64,000 nt of DNA from Acidobacteriota bacterium (GCA_022826755.1 JAJDUG010000007.1:50954-114953), one strand, 5' to 3'. Numbered from the stretch's first letter, positions 7,464-16,334 are shown. The notes: a model not told the origin generated them from the letters alone. A program made the numbers and translations.

Positions 7464-8237
7464 CTAAACGTCCAGCAGGTACAGGGTCGCCTGGCTGAGT
7501 CGTTCAGAGGTGGCCGGTTGCAGAGCCTCCCGCTGGTCGGTCTGCTGGGGTTGATCCCTCCGGCAGAAATAGGCCGTGAGGGACCTCCGCGGCGCATCGG
7601 TCCGGTTTTTGACGCCGCTGTGCCAGGTGTGTCCGGTGAAGACCACCACCGTGCCCGCGGTTCCGGTGGCGCATATTTCCCCGGGATGCGGCTGCTGCAT
7701 GTCTTCCATCTCATCCTCGGGGAAGGTCAATCCCAGGTGGGATCCGGGCACAATCCGGGTGGCGCCGTTGTCGGGCGTGAAGTCGTCCAGCATCCAGAGA
7801 GTATTGCAGGAAAAGTGGTCGCTGGGCTGCTTGCGGTCCCTCCACCAGGCGGGATGCCAGTCGGGGTGAAGGTCCTGGTGTCCTCCCCCGGGGAGCACGG
7901 CCCGGGAACAGAGAGAAGAGAGGCGAAACCCCTTCGGCAGGACGCGGTCCACGGCCGCCAGAATCCTCGGATGGCTGATACAGATGTCGAAGACGGGGTC
8001 CTTGTTGACCAGGTCCAGCACCACGACGGTGCCGTGCTGAAAGCCCTCCTGTACCCGGCCGCCGTTTTCCTCCTTCTCGGCCAGCGCCGCCAGGTGATCG
8101 TTGAAGGTGCGGACCTGATCCCGGGTGAGGATCTCGGGAAAGACCAGGTATCCATTCTCGTCCAGAAAGGATTTTTCCTCGGCCGAGAGCAGGTCTTCCC
8201 CGACTCCCATCCGATCCAGAGCCGCGCGCATGTTCAT
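7464..8237 (-). CDS. Phytanoyl-CoA dioxygenase (PhyH) family protein
   Basis: A 257-residue Fe(II)/2-oxoglutarate-dependent oxygenase. The N-terminal half has the family opening (FLDENGYLVFPEILTRDQ). The facial triad is visible as HQDLHPDWH (about residues 121-129; His and Asp) and the distal histidine in FTGHTWHSGVKNRT, with a downstream Arg for 2-oxoglutarate. The DNGATRIVPGSH stretch is the hallmark of PhyH. Family members hydroxylate lipids, siderophore precursors or small metabolites; the substrate is unknown. It lies 58 bp upstream of the Tat-exported propeller gene on the same strand and may be co-expressed with it. Confidence 0.85.
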   Translation of the reverse strand: MNMRAALDRMGVGEDLLSAEEKSFLDENGYLVFPEILTRDQVRTFNDHLAALAEKEENGGRVQEGFQHGTVVVLDLVNKDPVFDICISHPRILAAVDRVLPKGFRLSSLCSRAVLPGGGHQDLHPDWHPAWWRDRKQPSDHFSCNTLWMLDDFTPDNGATRIVPGSHLGLTFPEDEMEDMQQPHPGEICATGTAGTVVVFTGHTWHSGVKNRTDAPRRSLTAYFCRRDQPQQTDQREALQPATSERLSQATLYLLDV

Positions 8238-8526
8238 TTCCGCTCAGCCTCCAAGTTCTTTGCGAGCAGGAAGTCCTGTCGTCGGCCATTACCGCAGAAG
8301 CAAGACGAATTGTTGTCTACCGCATACTTCATGTCAATCAGGCAGCCGTCGTATCTGCCACACAGTGGCCCTGGCGAACCGGCCCGCGGGGAGGACGGGC
8401 TGCGAGGGATGCCATGGCCCGGGCGGCCTCCACGTCATTGACCCTGACGGTCGGCTTTTGACCGGTATCCGATGCCGACGAAAACAGGTTGCCATCACGA
8501 ACTCCACGGCTTCAACTCGTCCCCGG

Positions 8527-10098
8527 TCAGCCTCCGAGTGCGTCGGGCAGCAGGTGAGCGAAAGCGCCCCGGTTGCGGTGGGGCCGGAACCGGGGGGCCG
8601 GCGCCCGCCCGCTGCGACGCTTCACCCTGACGATGTTGCCAGATGCCGAAACGACTCTCCATACCCTCCCTCCCAGAGAGAACACGTCATCGAATACGCC
8701 CGCGATGGTCCCGATCGCCCTCCCCGAGTCGATGTCAACCACTTCGTAAGACTGCGTATCCGGGATGTTCGAATGAACTTTGCCCCGCGTCCCCAGGTTC
8801 ATCAACCTGAAGGCCGCGTACCAGCGGCCCCTGACCTGGACGATGAACTCCTTGCGGCGCAGGTGGTCAAGGAGCGATTTCACACTCTCTTCCGGGCATA
8901 GAGTCGACAGGAGGCCGATCAGGGTCGACTCCCGAACTCCTTCAGGAGACTGGAACAGGCGGGAGAAGATCTGCTGGACGGCTACGGACAGATCCGCCTG
9001 GTAGCTCTCCTGGGGAGGCTGTCCGCAAGCGGCCCTGGTGAACATCAATTCCAGGTGTTCCCTCTCTTCGTCCGACCTGGCGATGGCGGCGGCCCGGATG
9101 ATCTCTTTCCGACGGCTGCCTCGTCCAATGCGCTGAAGCAGCGACGAGAGGCTCCAGGGCGTTTCCGCAATCACGACCAGGTCGATGTCGCCGACGTCGA
9201 TGCCAACTTCCAGAGTCGAGGTTGCGACACAGGCGGCGACCTCCGCGCTCTTCATGGTCGCCTCGGCTTCCTCTCTGATGCGGCGGTCCAGGCTGCCGTG
9301 ATGGACAACCACGGGGTAGGGACGCCACAACCCCGTGAGTTCATCCCCCATGCGCTCCACCGACTGGCGCAGGTTGCAGAAGACAAGCAGCTTTTTCCAT
9401 CCTTTTTCACGCGCCAGTCCAATCGCTTCATCCAGAGAATCCAGGATATGGTGGTCGATCGGCCGCTGTCCCGGCGAGGTCACCACCTCGAAGTCGTCGA
9501 CGTATCGTGAAGCGACTTCCCGGGGGGACGACAGCGTGGCGGACATCAAGTGAACGCTGAAATCCGCCGGAGAAGCCAGGCTCCGCAGCCGTTGTATCAG
9601 CAGGCGAACCTGGTCGCCGCGACCAGTGTTGTCCAGAAGATGGATCTCATCGACGATCAGCGCCTGCAAATGACGGAAGGCTTCCGGTCTGCGGCAGATC
9701 AGGGAGTCGAGAGACTCCGGGGTGGTGATCAGGAAGTCCGGCAGGCTGCGAGACAGATAGGGCCGGTCTCCGTGTTTCAAGACAACGCTCAGTCCCATGT
9801 CCTGAAGAGGCCCCTGGATGCGCGTCAGGGCGTCGTTCGCCAGCGCCCGGGTGGGAACCAGGTAGAGGACCGACAGCTTCCGCCAGCCCTCGCCGGCGCA
9901 ACGCTCGGCCAGCGGCGCCGCCACCGCTTCGGTCTTGCCCGAGGCGGTGGGCGCTGTGATCACCACGCTTCTGCCCTGCAGGATCGAGGGAATGGCCTTG
10001 CCCTGTATGGGCGTGAGCCGGCCGAAACGGGCAAAGAAGGGGGTCCAGGCGCGCCGCAGCCCGCGCCTGGCCTCGGATTCCTGGCGGTAGGGTGTCAT
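8527..10098 (-). CDS. Lhr/BrxHI-like superfamily 2 helicase (short form)
   Basis: A 523-residue helicase with a complete set of SF2 motifs: Q-like FGRLTPIQ (near residue 26), motif I APTASGKT (49), Ia VPTRAL, Ib TTPESL, II DEIH (about 151), III SATL, IV LVFCNLRQS, V STLEVGID and VI QRIGRGSR. After the two RecA domains come a winged-helix-like region and the Lhr beta-barrel strand pattern (FSLGGRVWRVV, about residue 480). Lhr and BREX type 2 BrxHI proteins run well beyond this; here the protein ends about 40 residues later, so the large C-terminal part is missing. It is the last gene of the four-gene minus-strand cassette, 88 bp after the second ATPase gene. A role in remodelling nucleic acid for defence or repair is inferred. 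Confidence 0.8.
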   Translation of the reverse strand: MTPYRQESEARRGLRRAWTPFFARFGRLTPIQGKAIPSILQGRSVVITAPTASGKTEAVAAPLAERCAGEGWRKLSVLYLVPTRALANDALTRIQGPLQDMGLSVVLKHGDRPYLSRSLPDFLITTPESLDSLICRRPEAFRHLQALIVDEIHLLDNTGRGDQVRLLIQRLRSLASPADFSVHLMSATLSSPREVASRYVDDFEVVTSPGQRPIDHHILDSLDEAIGLAREKGWKKLLVFCNLRQSVERMGDELTGLWRPYPVVVHHGSLDRRIREEAEATMKSAEVAACVATSTLEVGIDVGDIDLVVIAETPWSLSSLLQRIGRGSRRKEIIRAAAIARSDEEREHLELMFTRAACGQPPQESYQADLSVAVQQIFSRLFQSPEGVRESTLIGLLSTLCPEESVKSLLDHLRRKEFIVQVRGRWYAAFRLMNLGTRGKVHSNIPDTQSYEVVDIDSGRAIGTIAGVFDDVFSLGGRVWRVVSASGNIVRVKRRSGRAPAPRFRPHRNRGAFAHLLPDALGG

Positions 10099-10186
10099 CT
10101 CAAGTCGGCGGGCCGGAACCCTGGCTCATCAGAGGTTCTGAAAACCCTGAGATTGAAGGAGTCGACTCCCCACGAGGCGGCATGGC

Positions 10187-11509
10187 TCATGTCCTTGGGT
10201 TGAGCCCGTCCTTCAGGGGCTTCCCGGGATTGAAACGCGCCCAGTCCAGCACCTCCACCGATCCCTTGATGAAGGTCCTGGTGTGGTTTCTTCTCGAATT
10301 CAGGCTGGCAAACAGCCTGCCGGCATCGAAGTCCCCAGCCGGGTGATAGGCCTCCCGGTACCGTTCGCAGACCTGCTCGAACACCTCCCGCAACGCCCGG
10401 ACGGACAGGGAATTCAACTCCAGGCGCGGCGTTCCCTTCAACTCTGAAATCCGGTGCCAGTCATAGTCGGAGGCGAACGCCAACAGCAGCTTCACGCCGC
10501 AGGGGATGCGGTAGAGGAAAGGGATGTCGTTGGCATGGCGAGCGTAGGGAAGGCCGGAGATTCCGGGGTGGCGCAACAGGCGCCGGTTGTTTCCGGCCAT
10601 CCGTGCCAGCGCGGTGAGAAAATGGCGTCCCCGCTGGGACTGGTAAGGGGTGTGCCGGGCGGCGAGGGATTCGGCTTCGTCAAAGAGCAGCAGCAGTCCT
10701 TTGAGCCCCAGAGCCTCGCGCGCGGCCGAGCCCAGCCCGCTGATCAGGTAGCAGTAGACGTTTGCGGCCGTGGAAAAGTCGAACAGGGATTGGTAGCGCC
10801 GGTAATTGGGGTCGTAGGCCGGCACGGGGCGCGGGGCCGCTTCCCGCGCCTCTATCCAGTTCCACAGATCTTCATCCGGTTGGGCGAGCCGGCTGAAATA
10901 GTGGTGGTCATCCAGGAAACCGGCGTCCAGCGCCTCTTTCAGGAAGTCGCGAAAGCCTTTCTCCCTTTGATCAGCCCTGGAAACATAGCGAAAGCTCCGA
11001 ACCAGCCGGGAATAGACCCGCTTGGGCTTGTGGAAGGGATTTTCGTTGGGGTCCATCTCCACCGAGGCCACCGCAAAGCCATCCTGAAGAGCCCGCCCGC
11101 GAGCGTAACCCAGAAGATGGCTCTTGCCCGTCCCGTATTCGCCGACCACCCGCAGCGTCCCTTTCGAGGGCGCTCGCAGCCAGTTCCGCAACTTCTCCAT
11201 TTCTTTGCCGCGCCCGAAGGTGAAGTCCTCCACCTGGCTGCAGGGCACGATGCCCAGGCGGAAGGCCTCGACAAGCTGGCGGGCTCTCATCTTTTCGTCA
11301 GGGATGGGCTGAAATTTCGGGCCGGTGAAGGACTTCGGCCGCCGGCGGGTCACGTCCTCGAGGTCGTCCAGCCTGACCCAGCGTTCCAGGCCGTCGCGGA
11401 ACGCCACCCGCTTCTCGAAGCCCCCATGCCGCTCGGCGACAACTCTTCCGGCGCCATACCTGGAATGCGAGGTCTCTTCTTCAGGACGTGATTGCCCGGA
11501 GTCTTTCAT
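10187..11509 (-). CDS. BrxD-like (DUF2791-type) P-loop ATPase with N-terminal SH3-like domain
   Basis: A 440-residue protein. Residues 15-55 (GAGRVV, then GGFEKRVAFRDG and WVRLDDLEDV) look like a small KOW/Tudor-type barrel such as those on UvrD/PcrA-type proteins. The ATPase follows: the conserved RLGIVP lead-in (about residue 84), Walker A GEYGTGKSH (122), a DPNENPFHKPKRVYSRLVRS block typical of DUF2791, and Walker B LLLLFDEAE (about 268). The C-terminal region has sensor-like segments. ATG at 11509 overlaps the stop of the preceding gene by four bases (ATGA), so translation is coupled. DUF2791 proteins include BrxD of BREX type 2; here no PglX or PglZ is nearby. Confidence 0.75.
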   Translation of the reverse strand: MKDSGQSRPEEETSHSRYGAGRVVAERHGGFEKRVAFRDGLERWVRLDDLEDVTRRRPKSFTGPKFQPIPDEKMRARQLVEAFRLGIVPCSQVEDFTFGRGKEMEKLRNWLRAPSKGTLRVVGEYGTGKSHLLGYARGRALQDGFAVASVEMDPNENPFHKPKRVYSRLVRSFRYVSRADQREKGFRDFLKEALDAGFLDDHHYFSRLAQPDEDLWNWIEAREAAPRPVPAYDPNYRRYQSLFDFSTAANVYCYLISGLGSAAREALGLKGLLLLFDEAESLAARHTPYQSQRGRHFLTALARMAGNNRRLLRHPGISGLPYARHANDIPFLYRIPCGVKLLLAFASDYDWHRISELKGTPRLELNSLSVRALREVFEQVCERYREAYHPAGDFDAGRLFASLNSRRNHTRTFIKGSVEVLDWARFNPGKPLKDGLNPRT

Positions 11510-12747
11510 GAGGTCAGTTGGAGCTGCTCCGGTGACGGGGGTGACCCCGTGCCTCGCAGGATGTCCAGCCCCCTGACGAGTTTCTGCATGAACAGGCGCT
11601 TGTAACCGGTGTCGCCAAATCGCAGCTCGTGGGCCCCGGATGCAATCAGGCTGATGGTCTCCCGGAGTTTCGCCTCCTCGAAAGAGTGGCTGTAGGCGCA
11701 GGAATAGACCTTGGCCAGCTTGCCGCCGACCTCCCGCAGGAACTCGACCGGATTGGGGATCATCTTTTCCAGATCCATCTTCACGCCAGAGGGGTTGGGG
11801 ACTTCAAACACGGTGGAGACGCGCTGGCGCAAGGCCTCGTAGGTCTGGGTGCGACCTTCCAGGAAGGCCTCATCGGGAACAGCGTAGAGAATCATTACCC
11901 GCTGAAAATTCGCGTGCCCGCATTCGTCGATAATCTCACGCAGATTGCTCAGGTGCTGCTCGCGCTGTCTTGCCGCCAGGCTGGGGATGCGCTCGGCTTC
12001 GTCCAATGCAATCACCAGGCCGGAATAGCCGATCTGGCGAATCCACTGGACCAGGGAGCGCAGCAGGGTGAAGGCGGTGGTCCGGTCGAGACGCTGGAGA
12101 ATGCCGTGCCGTCCATGGGCGCGGCGGTCGTATCCCTCGCCGCTCAGCCATTGGCAGATGTCGGTGAAGTCATCCTCCCGGCGGTCCAGCGAGGCTTTGA
12201 AGGCCGCCTTGACGGCTCTGGAAAAGCTGATGCTTTCAATTCCCGCGATATCGTCGACATAGTTGACCATCTCCTGGCGTACCTCATCCCCCAGTCCCAT
12301 GTTCTGGAACTCCTGGAACTTCCGGACGTACCAGGTTCTGAGAAAGCTGACGATTCCCGGCTCCTGTTCACCGCTTCCCGGCAGGGAACCCCCCTGCGGA
12401 ATGGGCGGCATGATGCGCCGCACGATGGCCCTGTACACCAGTTCCAGCCTGTGGAACGGGCTTTCACCCCCTCTGAGGTCGACGTATGACACCACGAAGT
12501 TGTTCTTCCAGGCGAGGTCCCGGACGCCGTAGAGGAAGTGCGTCTTGCCGCCACCGTACACCCCAACCACCATCTTGAAGGCGGAACCGCCCTGCCGGAC
12601 GAAGCCGGAAAGATATTCCCTTTCGATGACTGTCAGGTAGGGCTCCAGTCCGACCGTGAACAGGTGAGAACCATACTCGGGCGGCTGGCCGCTTCCTCCG
12701 ACTCGTTCAATGATCCCGCGGGCGACCTCGGGGGCGATTTCGGTCAA
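11506..12747 (-). CDS. BrxD-like (DUF2791-type) P-loop ATPase
   Basis: A 413-residue ATPase. Walker A is GVYGGGKTHF (about residue 62), followed by the family stretch VVSYVDLRGGESPFHRLELVYRAIV; Walker B is LVIALDEAER (about 245), with a sensor-like RVMILYAVPD. The start is TTG at 12747: its TGA-containing bases overlap the stop of the coiled-coil gene, and an AGGAGG-like site precedes it; no better start exists. It differs enough from its neighbour at 10187 that the two are likely to form a hetero-oligomeric ATPase rather than a recent duplication. Best regarded as BrxD-like; direct function is unknown. Confidence 0.75.
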   Translation of the reverse strand: MTEIAPEVARGIIERVGGSGQPPEYGSHLFTVGLEPYLTVIEREYLSGFVRQGGSAFKMVVGVYGGGKTHFLYGVRDLAWKNNFVVSYVDLRGGESPFHRLELVYRAIVRRIMPPIPQGGSLPGSGEQEPGIVSFLRTWYVRKFQEFQNMGLGDEVRQEMVNYVDDIAGIESISFSRAVKAAFKASLDRREDDFTDICQWLSGEGYDRRAHGRHGILQRLDRTTAFTLLRSLVQWIRQIGYSGLVIALDEAERIPSLAARQREQHLSNLREIIDECGHANFQRVMILYAVPDEAFLEGRTQTYEALRQRVSTVFEVPNPSGVKMDLEKMIPNPVEFLREVGGKLAKVYSCAYSHSFEEAKLRETISLIASGAHELRFGDTGYKRLFMQKLVRGLDILRGTGSPPSPEQLQLTS

Positions 12748-13592
12748 CTCACCGCCTCCTCTCCGAAGGTGATGTGGGAGTAGGCCGAGCCTCTGCCGTC
12801 TTCACTTTCCGGAATCCAGAGGTGTCTGGCGCGCTGCTCCGTCTGGGACCGGGTAGCTATGGCAAGGTGCAGCCGCTTTGTCTGCGGGAACTGTCCCGCC
12901 TCTCGTTGAAGGCGATACAGGTCGTAACTGAAGTCGGCTCGGCCATATCCCTTGTAATATTCCTTCTTGGGGTCACTCCTGAAGTTCGGCGTCTGGAGCA
13001 AAAAGGAAAGTTGGCAGAGAACCTGGATGATGGGCGCCTTCCTGCTTCTTCGCCCTTCGACGCAACTGAGCCAGGCTTCTTCCACTCGCGTCAGGAAGTC
13101 TTCTGCCGGAAGCTGTGATCCAAGGGTTCGCTCACTTTTCTGGACACGACTGGAGACTTCCCGGGGAGACAGGCGGTATCGTCCCAGTTGCTCCTGCCTT
13201 GGACCGAACCAGAGGAGTGCATGACCGCGATCGAAGTCGAGTTCGACGGTGAAGAGGCCGGTTCTCAGTTCCGGGTAATGTCCTGACAGGGAACGGCCCA
13301 TCTCTTGCAGGCGCTGCTCCAGTTCGACTCCAAAGCGCCTGCCCAACTCGCCCCGCGCCTCTTCCAACTGCTTTGCGTACTCATCCAGCCATGTCCCCAG
13401 GCTGGCTGCCTGCGGGCTTTCCGGCTCCATCTGGCCCTTCATGTCGCTGATCTTGACCATGCGCGACTGAATTTGCCGAAAATTGGCGGCGCGGTCCTCA
13501 TCCAACCTGGAAATTTGCCGGAGAGTCCGAACGATCGTGTCGGTGGTTTTCTTCGTGTCCGTAAACGTGTCTACGAGCTTGTCAAGGTCCAT
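12744..13592 (-). CDS. Coiled-coil protein of the ATPase-helicase cassette, function unknown
   Basis: A 282-residue protein, first gene of the cassette. Residues 1-95 are strongly helical and charged (DTKKTTDTIVRTLRQI, EYAKQLEEARGELGRRF), predicted coiled coil. The middle has a beta-rich stretch (TGLFTVELDFDRGHALLWFG) and the C-terminal third contains conserved-looking aromatic residues (KKEYYKGYGRADFSYDLY). I do not recognise the family. It has no signal peptide or membrane segment. Its stop overlaps the start of the first ATPase gene by four bases, so it is almost certainly a partner of that ATPase. It could be a specificity, scaffold or effector subunit. Confidence 0.7.
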   Translation of the reverse strand: MDLDKLVDTFTDTKKTTDTIVRTLRQISRLDEDRAANFRQIQSRMVKISDMKGQMEPESPQAASLGTWLDEYAKQLEEARGELGRRFGVELEQRLQEMGRSLSGHYPELRTGLFTVELDFDRGHALLWFGPRQEQLGRYRLSPREVSSRVQKSERTLGSQLPAEDFLTRVEEAWLSCVEGRRSRKAPIIQVLCQLSFLLQTPNFRSDPKKEYYKGYGRADFSYDLYRLQREAGQFPQTKRLHLAIATRSQTEQRARHLWIPESEDGRGSAYSHITFGEEAVS

Positions 13593-13703
13593 GAGCGTCC
13601 CCGTAAATGGCCTTTGCTTCCCTGCAGGAATGTGGTCCGCCGCAAGAATACCACATGCACGTTCCGGCTATCGGTCAAGGTGGACGAGTCGAGGTCGTCT
13701 GTC

Positions 13704-14165
13704 TCATCTTCCCAGCAGCAGGATCAGGAAGATGATCCCGTTGATGGCGTGAGAGGTGAAGCACAGCACACAGCGTATCCGGGTCAGGTAGAGCAGGGAG
13801 TAGCTGAGAAAGATCCCCAGCGCCACGGTGAAAAAGCTGGCGGAGAGAAACAGCCAAATGTAGGGTTTCGGAAACAGGAGATCGGCGAAGACCGCCGCCA
13901 GGATGGCGAGGTAGAAAAGCTGGCCCAGCAGCGAATTGGGGAGCCCGAAAACACGAGCCCTGGGGGAATGAATCACCCGGCTGCAGGTCTGCTCTCCCAT
14001 GCGGCAGAAGGAGGGGATCCACTCTTCGGTGGGATCGATCCAGCCGTAGGCAACGGCTGTAAAGTAGCTGGAAATGGTCAGGCCGACGGCGGCCAGGAGG
14101 ACGAGGATCAGCGAGATCAAGGGAATCTCTCTGGAGAAATGGTAGCGGAACTGCCGTGCCGCCAA
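13704..14165 (-). CDS. Vitamin K epoxide reductase (VKOR) family membrane protein
   Basis: Four or more membrane helices with all VKOR active-site features: the loop cysteine pair in SFCRMGEQTCSRVI, the downstream serine in HSPRARVFGLPNS, and the redox CxxC in RIRCVLCFTSH. VKOR proteins re-oxidise periplasmic thiol oxidases with quinone and so drive disulfide bond formation, the role DsbB has in proteobacteria. The start is unclear: TTG at 14165 gives 153 residues, the size of a bare VKOR domain, but the open frame continues to the NSS gene stop and includes another hydrophobic stretch, and an AGGAG-like site lies just upstream of a non-standard ATC at 14267. No fused thioredoxin domain is present. 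It lies immediately after the symporter gene. Confidence 0.75.
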   Translation of the reverse strand: MAARQFRYHFSREIPLISLILVLLAAVGLTISSYFTAVAYGWIDPTEEWIPSFCRMGEQTCSRVIHSPRARVFGLPNSLLGQLFYLAILAAVFADLLFPKPYIWLFLSASFFTVALGIFLSYSLLYLTRIRCVLCFTSHAINGIIFLILLLGR

Positions 14166-14293
14166 GCTCGCGAGGACGGTGAGAACCAGGAATTCGACCG
14201 CCGTTTGCCTCGAATCCGCCGTTGCCGCCCCGTTTCCGGCGCCGACAGAGGACCGAGAATCCTGGATGAGCCGACGCTCCTGTCCTTCCGACT

Positions 14294-15667
14294 CTAGAGC
14301 AGACCCACGGCGTGCAGGAATACCAGCAGGATGGCGACCGGAACCGGAACCTTCAGCAGGAACACCCAGCCCTGGTAGAACAAGCGCAGCCGGCTGCCCG
14401 AGAGGAATTCCTCCTGGCGTAGCCTCCGGTCCATGCGCCAGGCGGTAAACAGGGCTATTCCCAGTCCGCCGAGCGGAAGCATCCAGTTGGTGGCCAGGTA
14501 GTCCAGGCTGTCGAACCAGTTCCTGCCCAACATGGACTCCATGCCGGAGCCGAACAGCCGGGTCCCGCCGCTGAGCGCCGAGGGCAGACCCAACAGGGCG
14601 GTGGTCAATCCCGCCGCCACCGCCGCCCGCCGGCGATGCCACCCCCGCTGGTCGATGAGGTAGGAGGTGGAGACCTCCAGCATGGATATGGCGCTGGTCA
14701 GGGCGGCAAAGACCAGCAGGCCAAAGAAGACGGTTGCCAGAAAAGTCGTTCCCGGCATCTGGCTCAGGGCGATGGGCACGCTGATGAACACCAGTCCCGG
14801 GCCCGCCGCCGGCTCCATGCCGTAGCTGAAGATGATGGGGAAGAGCATCAGCGAGGCCACCAGGGCGATACACGTATCCAGGGCGGAGATGGTGACGGAG
14901 GCTCCCACGACGTCGTCCTGTCGGCGCAGGTAGCTGCCGTAGGTAAGCATCGCCCCCATTCCCAGGCTGAGGCTGAAGAAGGCCTGTCCCAGGGCTTCCA
15001 GGGCCCCGCCGGCCGTGAACTTGTCCTGGTGAAAGCCGAACAGGAACTGGAACGCTTTTCCGAATCCATCCAGCGTCAGGGAGTTGATCAGCAGCACCAG
15101 CATCATGATCAGCAGGGCCGGCATCAGGATTCGCGACCAGCGTTCAACCCCCTTGGAGACGCCTCCGTAAACCACCGCAATGGTCAAGCCCATGAAGACC
15201 AGGTGCCAGAAGAGGTTCGCCCCGACCGATGCGTGGAGGCTGCCGAATACGGGAGCCACGTTCTCCGGCCCCAATCCCGCCAACTGGCCGCTGATGGAGA
15301 GCCAGGCGTAGTGGAGAGACCAACCGGCCACCACGCTGTAGAAGGATAGGAGTACGAAGGCGGACAGGACCGACAGCCATCCCATTCCTACCCATGGGCT
15401 TCGGGTTCCTGCCAGAGACTGGAAGGCTCCCACCGGTGAGTTTTGGGTGGAACGCCCGATAAGAATCTCGGCGATCATGACCGGCAGGCCGACCAGAAGC
15501 ACGCAGGCCAGGTAGATGAGGACGAAGATGCCCCCGCCGTTCTCACCGGTCACGTAGGGGAATTTCCAGATGTTGCCCAGGCCCACCGCCGAACCGGCAG
15601 CAGCCAGGATGAAACCGATCCTGGATCCCCAATGGCTTCGCTTGCTCGATGTCGCGTTCACAGGCAA
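14294..15667 (-). CDS. Sodium-dependent transporter, NSS/SNF family
   Basis: A 457-residue integral membrane protein of 11-12 helices. TM1 carries the unwound substrate/sodium site AAAGSAVGLGNIWKFPY, the strongest NSS signature, followed by ENGGGIFVLIYL. Family members (LeuT, TnaT, MhsT) co-transport amino acids or related amines with Na+. Bacterial members usually have 11 or 12 helices, and this length fits. The substrate cannot be told from sequence. It begins with a short hydrophilic N terminus and the ATG at 15667 is the only good start. It probably shares a transcript with the downstream VKOR gene. Confidence 0.9.
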   Translation of the reverse strand: MPVNATSSKRSHWGSRIGFILAAAGSAVGLGNIWKFPYVTGENGGGIFVLIYLACVLLVGLPVMIAEILIGRSTQNSPVGAFQSLAGTRSPWVGMGWLSVLSAFVLLSFYSVVAGWSLHYAWLSISGQLAGLGPENVAPVFGSLHASVGANLFWHLVFMGLTIAVVYGGVSKGVERWSRILMPALLIMMLVLLINSLTLDGFGKAFQFLFGFHQDKFTAGGALEALGQAFFSLSLGMGAMLTYGSYLRRQDDVVGASVTISALDTCIALVASLMLFPIIFSYGMEPAAGPGLVFISVPIALSQMPGTTFLATVFFGLLVFAALTSAISMLEVSTSYLIDQRGWHRRRAAVAAGLTTALLGLPSALSGGTRLFGSGMESMLGRNWFDSLDYLATNWMLPLGGLGIALFTAWRMDRRLRQEEFLSGSRLRLFYQGWVFLLKVPVPVAILLVFLHAVGLL

Positions 15668-15710
15668 TCACCCGGCGGAAGACAGGCGACACGATAGCAC
15701 AAATTTCCCC

Positions 15711-16334
15711 TCAGCGAACGTGGCCGTTGGAGCCGGCCCTCTTGGCGGCGACCCCGGTGCCGCGCAGCCGGGGAAGATTTTCGCTGAAGTAGGCGGTGAG
15801 GATGGCCACTCTCTCGGTTTCACTGCGTCCTTCCAATACCCGTTGTTTGACTTTCTTCGGGAACGGGAAGGCGGCAGCCATCCGAAAGCTCAGTCCCCGA
15901 TTACCCGGCGAGAGCTCCACCTTTTCGGGCTCGCTCCTCTTCAGGATTCGGGCGGTTTCCCGATAGAGTTCCAGCAGCCGCTCCACTGCCTTTCGGTCGG
16001 GTGACTCGGCGCCCTCCCGGTCGGCAAAAGGCTCCGTCCATCCCTGAAGATAGGAGGCCGAAGTGTCGAAATGCAGAGTCTCGAAGCGTTCGCCGCCCTG
16101 GGTCAAGAGATCCATTCTGCCGTCGTCGTATTTCTTGAGGACCTTGAGGATTCCGGCCAGGCAGCCGACCCTCGCCGTGGTCCCCTCGTGGGTGTACAAC
16201 ACCCCGAAGGGTGCCTTGGACCGGAGGCATTTCCCGATCATCTGCTTGTACCTCTCCTCGAAGATATGGAGAGGCAGGACCATCTTGGGGAACAGGACGA
16301 TATCCAGAGGGAACAGCGGCAGGAGTTGGCTCAT
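15711..16334 (-). CDS. Lon-protease-like substrate-binding (LON_substr_bdg) domain protein
   Basis: A 207-residue stand-alone Lon N-terminal domain: LPLFPLDIVLFPKMVLPLHIFEERYKQM at the start, then GTTARVGCLAGILKVLKKYDDGRMDLLTQGGERF. This PUA-like domain occurs without the AAA or protease parts in many bacteria (YcaP/PF02190-type small proteins); its job there is unknown. The C-terminal half is helical. The ATG at 16334 directly precedes the conserved start; the longer in-frame extension is arginine-rich and unlike the family. Confidence 0.85.
   Translation of the reverse strand: MSQLLPLFPLDIVLFPKMVLPLHIFEERYKQMIGKCLRSKAPFGVLYTHEGTTARVGCLAGILKVLKKYDDGRMDLLTQGGERFETLHFDTSASYLQGWTEPFADREGAESPDRKAVERLLELYRETARILKRSEPEKVELSPGNRGLSFRMAAAFPFPKKVKQRVLEGRSETERVAILTAYFSENLPRLRGTGVAAKRAGSNGHVR

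Noticed and set aside
8238..8526. Continuation of the helicase C terminus or a small extra gene after its stop
   Set aside because: An open minus-strand frame of 58 codons (8338-8511) has no good start and no recognisable domain; it does not extend the helicase.
8527..13592. A complete BREX type 2 system
   Set aside because: PglX, PglZ and BrxC are absent on both sides within the window.
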